Part shown: in pieces, positions 24,440 through 32,359 of the stretch
Layout of the letters: each line of letters opens with the position of its first letter
Position numbering within the stretch: position 1 is the first letter of the stretch
Assembly (NCBI GenBank): GCA_964624235.1
Contig: CAZUXY010000035.1
Coordinates: 1 to 50,093, forward strand
DNA from: CAZUXY01 sp964624235
GTDB taxonomy: Bacteria > Spirochaetota > UBA4802 > UBA5368
Direction: 5' to 3'
DNA: 50,093 nt
Notes under the pieces: generated by a model
The model's input: the letters and a program-made list of their open reading frames with translations, nothing else
The model's database searches: none
Told to the model about the DNA's origin: nothing
Translations under genes and position numbers: made by a program

Positions 24440-26251
24440 ATGATACAACCGGCAGAAAGAACAAAAACCAGGCTGATCAAGGCGCTTATTATAACGGTGA
24501 TAGCGTTATTGAGCCTGTCCCTGCGCCTCTACAGCCTGAACAGCGATCCGCCCGATTTTCTTTCATGGAGCGCGGCGATATATATAGATGAAGGGTATAA
24601 GGCGCTGGATGCCCGAAACACCCTGAAATACGGCAGCTCAAAATGGTCGGAACATGATACTTACAGGGGACACCGGGATGAGTCCAAAGTTATCCATGAA
24701 ATCCAGATGTGGATATTCAAGCAGTTCGGCATCAAGATAATAAATCTCAGGTATTTCAACGTTGCGGTATCCGTAGGCATCATCGTCTGCGTAATGGTAA
24801 CCCTCGCTTTCGCTTTCGAGCCCCTGTTTTTGCTTTTAATAGGGATATCCATGTCGATTAATGTGATATTTCTTTTTCACAGCAAGATAGCGCTGTACGA
24901 AATGCCCATGGTGTTTACCGGGAGTGTTCTTATTCCCTTCATAGTGCTGTTCTTCACCCCTCATGTACTGCACAAACGTGAACAGAAAATTGTGATCGGC
25001 TGCATTCTGGCGCTGATGTTCGCGGGTCTGACGTATCTCGGCATGCGGATAAAGGGGTCTCATGCCATTTATATGGGATCCATCGCCGTATCCTTTGCCA
25101 TAGCCGCTTCGCTCCCGCTCTATGGCAGAAAGATAAAACTGCCCCGGTTCCTTGAGGCCAAAAACCTCTTCAAGCTGGCTATCGCCGCCATACTCTTCGT
25201 TTCTGTGGTGCTCTATACCTGGCAGGCGAACCTCGGCTATCAGGTGCGGTACCTGGGGAATCCCCTGATGGTGCTGGGCAAAATCTGGTTCATGGAGATC
25301 ATATACCTGCAGCCCAACATTTTCGTGATGTCGGTGCTGTGCACCATCGCGATACTGCTCATCATCTTCAACCGCAGGTTCGTGAATTATACCAGGGAGA
25401 ACCTCTACGTGTATCAGATCGACCTGTTTTTCGCCCTGCAGTTCGTTCTCTCGTTCCTTGTGGTGTACATGTCGTCTTACAGCCCACTGAGGTATTTTCT
25501 CTTTTCGGAAGTTTCCATTCTATATCTGGCCGGCAGGTTCGTAGCGAACTACGACCACGAGTTGAGGATTTTAAAAACCCGCAAGATGTCGGTGAACCGG
25601 TATATCCGAAACCCGCTGGTGTTTCTCATCTTCTTTTACCTGGTGGTGCAGTTCATTATTTTTCTCATCATGCTGTTCATGAAATACGAGGCCAGGAAGG
25701 TCATCTTTGACGATTTTTACCTTAACCTGGCAAAAGGCAATATAAACAACAGCCACGCTTATTTCGTAATGGTTATTATCCTGGTGGTGCTGCCCGGGGT
25801 GTATTATTTCACCGTGAACCACCGCGACATCATAGCTTTTCTGAAGAAGCATCTCAGCAGAAAGATCATGGTCTTTCTGCTCATAGAGATCCAGCTCATC
25901 TACCTGCTGAGCTGGCAGTTTAATAAAACGAACAACCTGCGCGAGTGCATGGATTTCGTGCGGACCCTTCCGCCCGGCAGGGTGATCATCGGCGACTGGG
26001 CGCCCATGCTGGCTTTCGAGAGCGATTTGAAGATCATATATTCCGATTTCAAGGACAACCGCAACATAGACAATATCCCCCTGCTGCGGCCGGACTATGT
26101 GGTGATAAAGGCGAACATGGGGGAGGAGGAACTCTACAATCAGAAGGTTCCCGGACTCATAAAACCCGAGCACCTGGTCTATCGTTTCAAGGTCCAGGCC
26201 CACGATATCCGGATTTACCGCGTAGACCTTTATAACGGCGGCCGTGAATGA
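24440..26251 (+). CDS. integral-membrane glycosyltransferase (GT39/ArnT-like, GT-C fold)
   Basis: This 603-residue protein has roughly 11-13 transmembrane helices and a soluble C-terminal tail of about 90 residues. The first extracytoplasmic loop contains IYIDEGYKALDARNTLKYG with the D50-E51 pair expected for a GT-C metal/donor site, plus further loop residues around DESKVIHEIQM. GT-C enzymes use polyprenyl-phosphate sugars to modify lipids or proteins on the periplasmic face. It begins a plus-strand group with a GT4 enzyme, a deacetylase-like protein and an AglD-like membrane protein, so a role in surface glycolipid or glycan assembly is likely. The ATG has no strong Shine-Dalgarno. Donor and acceptor are unknown. 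Confidence 0.78.
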   Translation: MIQPAERTKTRLIKALIITVIALLSLSLRLYSLNSDPPDFLSWSAAIYIDEGYKALDARNTLKYGSSKWSEHDTYRGHRDESKVIHEIQMWIFKQFGIKIINLRYFNVAVSVGIIVCVMVTLAFAFEPLFLLLIGISMSINVIFLFHSKIALYEMPMVFTGSVLIPFIVLFFTPHVLHKREQKIVIGCILALMFAGLTYLGMRIKGSHAIYMGSIAVSFAIAASLPLYGRKIKLPRFLEAKNLFKLAIAAILFVSVVLYTWQANLGYQVRYLGNPLMVLGKIWFMEIIYLQPNIFVMSVLCTIAILLIIFNRRFVNYTRENLYVYQIDLFFALQFVLSFLVVYMSSYSPLRYFLFSEVSILYLAGRFVANYDHELRILKTRKMSVNRYIRNPLVFLIFFYLVVQFIIFLIMLFMKYEARKVIFDDFYLNLAKGNINNSHAYFVMVIILVVLPGVYYFTVNHRDIIAFLKKHLSRKIMVFLLIEIQLIYLLSWQFNKTNNLRECMDFVRTLPPGRVIIGDWAPMLAFESDLKIIYSDFKDNRNIDNIPLLRPDYVVIKANMGEEELYNQKVPGLIKPEHLVYRFKVQAHDIRIYRVDLYNGGRE

Positions 26252-26337
26252 GGAAACACCGGACATTCGTAGAACGGCATGTGCGCGATTGTAGCGGTAC
26301 ATTGCAGGGGTGATGGATTGAACCACGGATAATTACC

Positions 26338-27504
26338 ATGAAGATTTGCGATCTTACCATTTTTTATTCCGAGACCAGCGGCGGTGTGCGGACTTATCTC
26401 ACGGAAAAGCAGAAGTATGTGCGTACACACCGGCCCGACGTCAAGCACGTCATCATAGTGCCGGGACCGGAAAATTCGGTGCACGATGACGGCAACACCA
26501 GGCTTTACAGGTTCAAGGCGCCCAGACAGCTGGTAAACGCCAATTATCACATGCCCCTGAGGCCCGGCCCCTTCCTTGAAGCTCTGGAACAGGAGAAACC
26601 CGACCTTATCGAAGCGGGTTCGCCTTTTATTTCCCCGTGGGCCGCTTTCGAGTATCGCAGGCGTCACGGCATACCGGTGGCCGGCTTCTTTCACGCCAAT
26701 ATCGCCGAGACCTATGTGACCGCGATCCCGCCGGCGTTTCAGTTCCTTTTCAGGGGGCTTTTTTACCATGCGGGATGGTGGTGGTGCCGCAGGGTGTTCA
26801 ACCGCTGCGACATGGTGCTGGCGCCGACCAGAAGAATAAAGGATTTGCTTGAAACAAGGGGAATAGGGAGGGTATATGAGCAGGGTTTCGGTGTGGACCC
26901 CGATGTCTTCACTCCGGAGAACCGTGACCTCGAATTGAGGCGGAGTATCGGCGCGGATCCCGACACCATCGTATTTCTGTTTGTAGGGAGGCTGCACAGG
27001 GAAAAGGGACTCGATGTGGCCGTGAAGTCATTTCTTCAGATAGAACAGGAGAAGTCACTCCTGCTCATCGCCGGTGCCGGACAGGCAAGGTCCTGGGTGG
27101 AATCGGTCGCGGCGAAGAACCCCCGCGTAAGATACCTGGGCTTTCTGAAAAACCGTGCGGAACTGGCCCGTACCTACGCCTCATCCGATATTTTCGTCAT
27201 GCCCTGCGCCAACGAGACTTTCGGTATGGCGTATCTGGAGGCGCTGGCCAGCGGGATCCCGATAGTGGGCATCAAAGGCAGCGGCATCATCGACCAGATA
27301 CCCGGCCGGTACTGTCTGTCTTCGAATGCAGGCGACATCATTGGGTTCGCCGCCAATATGGTCGCGATGAGAAACAACCTGCGGTCCATGCAAAAGAGGG
27401 AACTCCATGATTTTGTACTGCAACAGGGATATGACTGGAACAGTACCTTTGAACAGCTCTTCACCCGGTATGAAAAATTGCTTGAAGCCCCTGCCCTCAG
27501 ATAG
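26338..27504 (+). CDS. GT4-family glycosyltransferase
   Basis: This 388-residue GT-B fold retaining glycosyltransferase begins ICDLTIFYSETSGGVRTYL, the glycine-rich acceptor-side loop. It has VFLFVGRLHREKGLDVAVKS at the start of the donor-binding half, and the E-x7-E motif (E293 and E301 in NETFGMAYLEALASG). It lacks membrane helices and acts in the cytoplasm, probably on a lipid-linked acceptor using a nucleotide sugar. It lies 86 bp after the GT39-like gene and 62 bp before the DUF2334 gene. The nearest functional analogues are mannosyltransferases such as PimB-like enzymes, but the sugar cannot be inferred. Confidence 0.9.
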   Translation: MKICDLTIFYSETSGGVRTYLTEKQKYVRTHRPDVKHVIIVPGPENSVHDDGNTRLYRFKAPRQLVNANYHMPLRPGPFLEALEQEKPDLIEAGSPFISPWAAFEYRRRHGIPVAGFFHANIAETYVTAIPPAFQFLFRGLFYHAGWWWCRRVFNRCDMVLAPTRRIKDLLETRGIGRVYEQGFGVDPDVFTPENRDLELRRSIGADPDTIVFLFVGRLHREKGLDVAVKSFLQIEQEKSLLLIAGAGQARSWVESVAAKNPRVRYLGFLKNRAELARTYASSDIFVMPCANETFGMAYLEALASGIPIVGIKGSGIIDQIPGRYCLSSNAGDIIGFAANMVAMRNNLRSMQKRELHDFVLQQGYDWNSTFEQLFTRYEKLLEAPALR

Positions 27505-27566
27505 TACAACAGTCGAACTTTCGGAATCCGCTTGCGGTAAAGTAATTTGATCAAAAGGGTCCGCTC

Positions 27567-28331
27567 TTGGAGAAATATCTGGTGGTGTCCGTTCATGACG
27601 TGACGCCGTATTTCACACGACAGCTTAAAGATGTCATCGCCCTGCTGGACACCATGGGCATCGCCCGGGCAAGTATGCTCGTGGTGCCGAATTACCATAA
27701 CCGTGTGCCGCTGAAAGACGACGGTGAATTCGTCCAATGGCTCGGCAAACTGGAGAAGCGCGGGTTCGAGATGGTCATGCACGGTTTTTCCCATCTGGAG
27801 GAGAAGAGGGCGCGCACCGTGGAGGAACGTCTGCATTCCAGCTGGAGCACGCGCGGGGAGGGGGAATTTTTAAGCCTTGAGTACGGCGAGGCCAGTGAAA
27901 AGATCCGCCGGGGGCGCGCGGACCTCGGTGATTGCGGTTTCAACCCCGGGGGTTTTATCGCACCGGCGTGGCTCCTCAATGATAATGCCCTGGAGGCGGT
28001 GAAGGACGCCGGTTTCAGGTATACCAATACCGGTCTGTATTTCACCGTGTTCAATCCGCCGCGGCGGATCTGTGCCCCGGCGGTGGTGCTCTACGGCGGC
28101 AAGAGCCGTATGCGCCGCCGTCTGGGTGTGCTGGAAACGTGGCTTCGTCTGCGGCTTTTAACCTGGAACAGGTTCGCCCGTATTGCCGTGCATCCGGTCG
28201 ACATGGACATCCCGGTACTGAAACGCGCGGTAACGGGACTGCTGGCCCGGGCGTCCGAAAGCCGTACCCCTATAACCTACGAAAAAATGATGGAGCTCTG
28301 CAGTGAACCGGACACCGGCGCCCACGGCTGA
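27567..28331 (+). CDS. DUF2334 polysaccharide-deacetylase-like protein
   Basis: This 254-residue protein has a NodB-like fold. It has HD at residues 10-11 (SVHDVTP), the metal-binding H-x3-H pair H72 and H76 (MHGFSH), APAW at 132-135 and the late HP motif at 209-210. These give the Asp-His-His site of zinc-dependent carbohydrate deacetylases. It has no signal peptide, so it would act in the cytoplasm, perhaps de-N-acetylating a glycolipid intermediate made by the adjacent GT4 enzyme. The start is TTG at 27567, with AGGG 8 nt upstream. It overlaps the next gene by 29 bp, implying coupling. Confidence 0.85.
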   Translation: MEKYLVVSVHDVTPYFTRQLKDVIALLDTMGIARASMLVVPNYHNRVPLKDDGEFVQWLGKLEKRGFEMVMHGFSHLEEKRARTVEERLHSSWSTRGEGEFLSLEYGEASEKIRRGRADLGDCGFNPGGFIAPAWLLNDNALEAVKDAGFRYTNTGLYFTVFNPPRRICAPAVVLYGGKSRMRRRLGVLETWLRLRLLTWNRFARIAVHPVDMDIPVLKRAVTGLLARASESRTPITYEKMMELCSEPDTGAHG

Positions 28332-29385
28332 TATCAAAACCGTACAGCATACCATAAAAAAGAACCTGAGAAGAATCCTGGGCTTTCTGGTGCTTGGCGT
28401 ATGCCTCACCGTGCTCATCTTCTATCTTACGGGCAACCGGCAGACCCTTGCGTACCTGCGAAACTTTTCCTGGCCATATCTTCCTCTCACCCTGGCCATG
28501 GTCGTAGCCGCATGGTATCTGCACGGTCTGAAGCTTTCCTTTATCGCCAGGGGAATGGATGAGAAACCCCCGCTCAACAGCGTGGTCGGGGCGATCCTGT
28601 TGTCAGACGGGATCCGAAACCTGGTCCCGGTGCTGGGGGCAGGAGAGATGCTGCGCATTATATTTCTGAAACGTGCGGGCCTCCCCGTTGAAAAGGCCGG
28701 GGTTATGGTCTGGATGGCCGAGGCCGTTTTCGATTTTATGATTTCAATAATGTTTCTCTTTCTCGCGCTGGTGTTTTCCGATCCTCTGGCCCTGGGCGGC
28801 GGGGATTCCAAAATGCTGCATCTCACCCGTACGGTCTTTCCCGCCGTCATCTCGGCGGGGCTTGCGCTGATACTGTTTTTTGCTTTTGTGCTTCTGTTCA
28901 GGCCCGACTGGATCGCTAAACTGGCGGGTCGGCTGCTGAACCTGCGGCCCGTGGTATGGCTCTTGAAGAAAGAACGGGCCGACCGTTACCGTGAAAAATT
29001 GTCGGAATTTTTTATTCAGTTCAAGGTTCAGGGCAGAAGCCTGCTGGCCCCGGGAAGGCTCAGGTACCTTGCGGCCAGCTTTGCGGCCGGTTCGGTACAG
29101 TACGCGATCCGTTTTTCCTTTGTGACCGTTCTTGCCCTGGGTTTCGGGATCAGTGTGAATGTCTGGGACTTTATATTCTGGATCACAGTAATCGCCACAA
29201 TTATCGTCTTCATGCCCACGCCGGGCGGATGGGGCCCCGCCGAGGTGCTCTTCAGCTCCATTTTCATAGGGCTGGTACCCCTGGAACTGGTGGGGGTACT
29301 CATGCTGGCGTGGCGTTTCTGCACCCACTATATCACCATCGTCATGGCGGGGCTCATCTGGGCGCGGCGCGCTGAAACGCCGTAA
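28303..29385 (+). CDS. LPG_synthase_TM / AglD-like integral-membrane protein
   Basis: This 360-residue protein has about eight transmembrane helices and is typical of the UPF0104/LPG_synthase_TM family (PF03706), without the soluble aminoacyltransferase domain of MprF. Family features include SFIARGMDEKPPL, GIRNLVPVLGAGEMLRII and FMPTPGGWGPAEVLFSSIF. Such proteins are thought to act in lipid or lipid-linked glycan transfer or flipping. The GTG start at 28303 has GGAG about 8 nt upstream, inside the end of the deacetylase gene (29-bp overlap). As last gene of the four-gene glycan module it may translocate the finished glycolipid; that is inference. Confidence 0.85.
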   Translation: MNRTPAPTADIKTVQHTIKKNLRRILGFLVLGVCLTVLIFYLTGNRQTLAYLRNFSWPYLPLTLAMVVAAWYLHGLKLSFIARGMDEKPPLNSVVGAILLSDGIRNLVPVLGAGEMLRIIFLKRAGLPVEKAGVMVWMAEAVFDFMISIMFLFLALVFSDPLALGGGDSKMLHLTRTVFPAVISAGLALILFFAFVLLFRPDWIAKLAGRLLNLRPVVWLLKKERADRYREKLSEFFIQFKVQGRSLLAPGRLRYLAASFAAGSVQYAIRFSFVTVLALGFGISVNVWDFIFWITVIATIIVFMPTPGGWGPAEVLFSSIFIGLVPLELVGVLMLAWRFCTHYITIVMAGLIWARRAETP

Positions 29386-29433
29386 GACGCCGCGGCCTGG
29401 AAGAGAAAACAGGGGAAATTACAAGACCATACC

Positions 29434-29862
29434 TCAGTCCTTTTCCACCGTAAGTATGTATTTCCCCCTGTTGGGACTCGCGTCCCAGTAATCCATTACG
29501 AACGCCATCAGGAATACATTATGGTCTTCCTCATTGGGCGTGGTGAACCGGATTGTCTCTCCCGGCTTCAACAGGCGGTAGAGTATGGCAAAACCGTCCT
29601 GTTCATTGGTCGGGTAGAAGATAACGGCTCCCGGCATCGGATCGGCATTGGGGCCGGTCTGGTCGGTGAAGAAGGCCGCACCGGAAAGGCTTACCCTGTA
29701 CCTGGTGTCCATGCTGAGTTTCACCCTGACCGCTCTTTCCGAGAGCTTGACGTTCCGGTTTATGAACACGCAGTTTTTGTCCGCGTCGATCACGTGTTGT
29801 TCGGCGAAAGCGACGAAGGTAAAGGCTGATATAACGGCAAAAACTAACAGCACTTTTTTCAT
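29434..29862 (-). CDS. small secreted protein of unknown function
   Basis: This 142-residue protein has a signal peptide (1-20, ending AFAEQ). The mature part looks all-beta, with paired strands around YRVSLSGAAFF and RFTTPNEEDHNVFLMAF, and closes with GKYILTVEKD, reminiscent of small beta-sandwich periplasmic proteins. I recognise no family. AGGAG lies 7 nt before the ATG. It is convergent with the AglD-like gene and divergent from the next secreted protein. Confidence 0.65.
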   Translation of the reverse strand: MKKVLLVFAVISAFTFVAFAEQHVIDADKNCVFINRNVKLSERAVRVKLSMDTRYRVSLSGAAFFTDQTGPNADPMPGAVIFYPTNEQDGFAILYRLLKPGETIRFTTPNEEDHNVFLMAFVMDYWDASPNRGKYILTVEKD

Positions 29863-30147
29863 GATTTTTCTCCTGATGGGTTATGAGAGACCATAGGTTT
29901 GAATAGTGCATCTTATCTTCTGACGCAATCATAAATTTGTAGTATGCCGCCCGGGCTCATCGTCATGACAGGGGATAGTCCGCATGATTTCGCCGATTTC
30001 TCCTGATATTATTTCTTGACGCTGTAAGTAATTGGTTACTATACTATCAGCCGGTATTGAGAGGCTTTGATAATGATATCCAGGAGCCCCTGCTTGTCGG
30101 GAATATACATTATCCGCGGTGAACACAGCGGATAGATCACGAAACGA

Positions 30148-30702
30148 ATGAGTGTTTTCATGACAAAACCGGTATATGTAACAATGGTAGGCGTATATTT
30201 GCTCTGCGCCGCTTCTGTCCATGCGGACAGCGGCGAGATCATCAGCATTCGCACACGGTATAATGAAACGAAAAGACTTATTAAGAACAAGGCGCTTTTC
30301 CACGACCGGTTCCTTGTCAACAAAAACAACACAACCTGGCCCGCCGTGGGAAACTATCAGGAAACGTTTGATATCTATTACTCTCTCTGTGACGAGAGGG
30401 AGGTGCACAACTATCCGAACGAACGGTGCATCTACCTGATTGAAGTCACGACGACCGCATCGGTCAGCACATCAAAAACTGAATTCCTCTTTGATAAAAA
30501 CGACAGCCTGATTTTTATTTATTACCGGGATGGGTATAAAAATACTGATGAGCGTTATTATCTCCGGGACGGAAAACTCATACGTTACAGCATCAACGAC
30601 CAGGTCCATGACCGGCAGATAGAATCCCGCGTCAATAAAACGGTATTTGAAAATCTGCAGCGCCAGGCGTACCGGTGGGCGAAATTTTTAAAGAAGCGCT
30701 GA
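30148..30702 (+). CDS. secreted protein of unknown function
   Basis: This 184-residue protein has an N-terminal signal peptide ending near SVHADSG. The mature part is rich in Tyr, Asn and Arg and contains two cysteines in CDEREVHNYPNERC that may form a disulfide. The pattern TKTEFLFDKNDSLIFIYYRD followed by YYLRDGKLIRYSI resembles small domains where strands alternate with charged turns. No family is recognised. The start could be ATG 30148 or ATG 30160; neither has a strong Shine-Dalgarno. A hairpin follows at 30716-30749. Confidence 0.6.
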   Translation: MSVFMTKPVYVTMVGVYLLCAASVHADSGEIISIRTRYNETKRLIKNKALFHDRFLVNKNNTTWPAVGNYQETFDIYYSLCDEREVHNYPNERCIYLIEVTTTASVSTSKTEFLFDKNDSLIFIYYRDGYKNTDERYYLRDGKLIRYSINDQVHDRQIESRVNKTVFENLQRQAYRWAKFLKKR

Positions 30703-30715
30703 CAGAAGGAACCTC

Positions 30716-30749
30716 GAAAGGGAATCATTCCGGGATGATTATCCCTTTC
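30716..30749. terminator. hairpin between convergent genes
   Basis: GAAAGGGA..ATCAT pairs with ATGAT..TCCCTTTC around a short loop (TCCGGG), with one small internal mismatch. It lies between the stop of the secreted-protein gene (30702) and the stop of the convergent acyl-CoA dehydrogenase (30789), so it can serve both. No long T-run follows on either strand. Confidence 0.45.
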
Positions 30750-30788
30750 TGTTATGCACCTTCAAGGGAACTTTAAATCCCCACCGGT

Positions 30789-32036
30789 TCACTCATACAC
30801 TTTTTCCTCTTCTTCCCCGGCGCTGGCCGCATCCAGCTCCACGTTGCGCACATTTTCTTTCGACAGCACCTTGAAGTATTCCTTGTACCATTCGTTCTGA
30901 ATGATGAGCGACATGATCTCGTTGGTGCCCACCCATATCATGGATAAACGTATGTCCCTGACGATGCGCTCCAGGGGATATACATTGGTGTACCCGATGC
31001 CACCCAGCACCTGCATGCAGTCGTTGGCCACCTCCCAAGCCGCCTCGGTGATGAACTTTTTCGATTCCGACACCATGCGGCGTATCCGGTTGGGATGCGC
31101 CTTTCCCGAGTCGATGGCCAGGGCGGTGGTGTAGGAGAGTGAGCGCATGGCGTCCAGTTTCATGACGCAGTCGGCGACCTTGAACCCGACGGCCTCGAAG
31201 TTGGCTATGGGCTGGCCGAAGGCCTTGCGCATGGAGGTATACCTTGTCGCGATCTCCACCGCGGGCCTCACCGAGCCGATAGTCATGGTGGCGGTTCCCA
31301 GCCTCTCGGGGACCATGTTTCGCACGAACACCTCGAAGCCGCCGTTGATGCCGTTGAGGGCATAGCGCTCGGGTACGCGCACGTCATTGAAGATGACCCT
31401 GCCGGCTCCGCCTCCCCGGACACCCATGAGGCCGTACAGGTATTTGCTTTCCACCCCCGCGTCCCTGGGCACCATGAAACAGGACATGCGTTCGTGGCCC
31501 TTCGCGTCGGGATTGGTGACCGCGTATACCATGAACCAGTCGGCCCCCTCGGCTCCCACGATGAAACGCTTCTGGCCGTTGATGATCCAGTCACCGCCGT
31601 CTTTACGGGCGACCGTGGCGGCGCCGAAAAAATCCGAGCCGCCCCTGGGTTCGGTGAGACATTCGGCGGCGTATACCTCGCCCTTCAGGAGGGGAACCAC
31701 GACGGCCTGCTTCAGCTCGTCGATGCCGAATTCAACGACGGCTTCGCAGACGATGTCCGCACCCACGCCCCACAGACATGCCAGAGAGTAAGAGGCGACA
31801 CCGATCTCTTCCGCGACGATACCGTCATCCACCCATCCCAGCCCCCGGCCTCCGTATTGTTGCGGAATGCGGATTCCCAGCAGGTTGCGTTGTCCCGCTT
31901 CTTTCAGGTATTCATGGGGGAAATGGATTTTTTCAGCGTCCATGTCCAGTATCATTTCCCGGGGGACCCACCTGGTGAAGTCCCTGGCTTCGTCCCTGAG
32001 CTTCAACTGTTCCTTTGTATAGAGAAAATCAAACAT
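30789..32036 (-). CDS. acyl-CoA dehydrogenase with catalytic Glu at the IVD/LCAD-type position
   Basis: This 415-residue FAD enzyme has the usual order: an N-terminal helical domain, a beta domain with ECLTEPRGGSDFFGA and INGQKRFIVGAEGADWF, and a C-terminal helical domain with RYTSMRKAFGQPIANFEAVG and QVLGGIGYTNVYPLERIVRD. The classical catalytic glutamate of medium-chain type enzymes sits in a YEGT motif; here the motif is WVGTNE, with V369 in its place. A glutamate (E244 in VPERLG) falls where isovaleryl-CoA and long-chain dehydrogenases carry theirs, so activity is probably retained. About 20 nt upstream is a perfect palindromic operator candidate. Electrons would go to ETF. The substrate is unknown; branched or long-chain acyl-CoA is suggested by the Glu position only. 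Confidence 0.9.
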   Translation of the reverse strand: MFDFLYTKEQLKLRDEARDFTRWVPREMILDMDAEKIHFPHEYLKEAGQRNLLGIRIPQQYGGRGLGWVDDGIVAEEIGVASYSLACLWGVGADIVCEAVVEFGIDELKQAVVVPLLKGEVYAAECLTEPRGGSDFFGAATVARKDGGDWIINGQKRFIVGAEGADWFMVYAVTNPDAKGHERMSCFMVPRDAGVESKYLYGLMGVRGGGAGRVIFNDVRVPERYALNGINGGFEVFVRNMVPERLGTATMTIGSVRPAVEIATRYTSMRKAFGQPIANFEAVGFKVADCVMKLDAMRSLSYTTALAIDSGKAHPNRIRRMVSESKKFITEAAWEVANDCMQVLGGIGYTNVYPLERIVRDIRLSMIWVGTNEIMSLIIQNEWYKEYFKVLSKENVRNVELDAASAGEEEEKVYE

Positions 32037-32055
32037 AGCTGTCCCCCTGTCCGGT

Positions 32056-32072
32056 TATAACATATTGTTATA
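32056..32072 (-). promoter_or_regulatory. 17-bp palindrome, operator candidate for the acyl-CoA dehydrogenase
   Basis: TATAACA-TAT-TGTTATA is a perfect 7-bp inverted repeat with a 3-bp centre, lying 20 bp upstream of the start codon at 32036 in the dehydrogenase leader. Its size and position suit a dimeric repressor such as a TetR- or GntR-type fatty-acid regulator. No regulator gene is adjacent. Confidence 0.5.
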
Positions 32073-32359
32073 TACTTTACTCTGTTCCGTGTTACGTCAA
32101 GCAGTTTATCCGGTATTGTGGGGGTTTGGGAAGCGGGAAAGATCCCGGGAATGTAAGGGGTTTCGGTTTTGCATGAGAAATCATGAAAATATTTTTCATT
32201 GAATCATTTATTTCAAATGAGTATAATGATTTAATTAAAGCTGTATCTCTTTGCCCGAAAAAACGGCTTATCGGCAATACAATACCAGCAAATGCGTGAA
32301 CGGCCGCCGGGTGAGTGGTTCACGCATTGTCCGTATCGCCCGGGAAGAGAGGTCATCCG

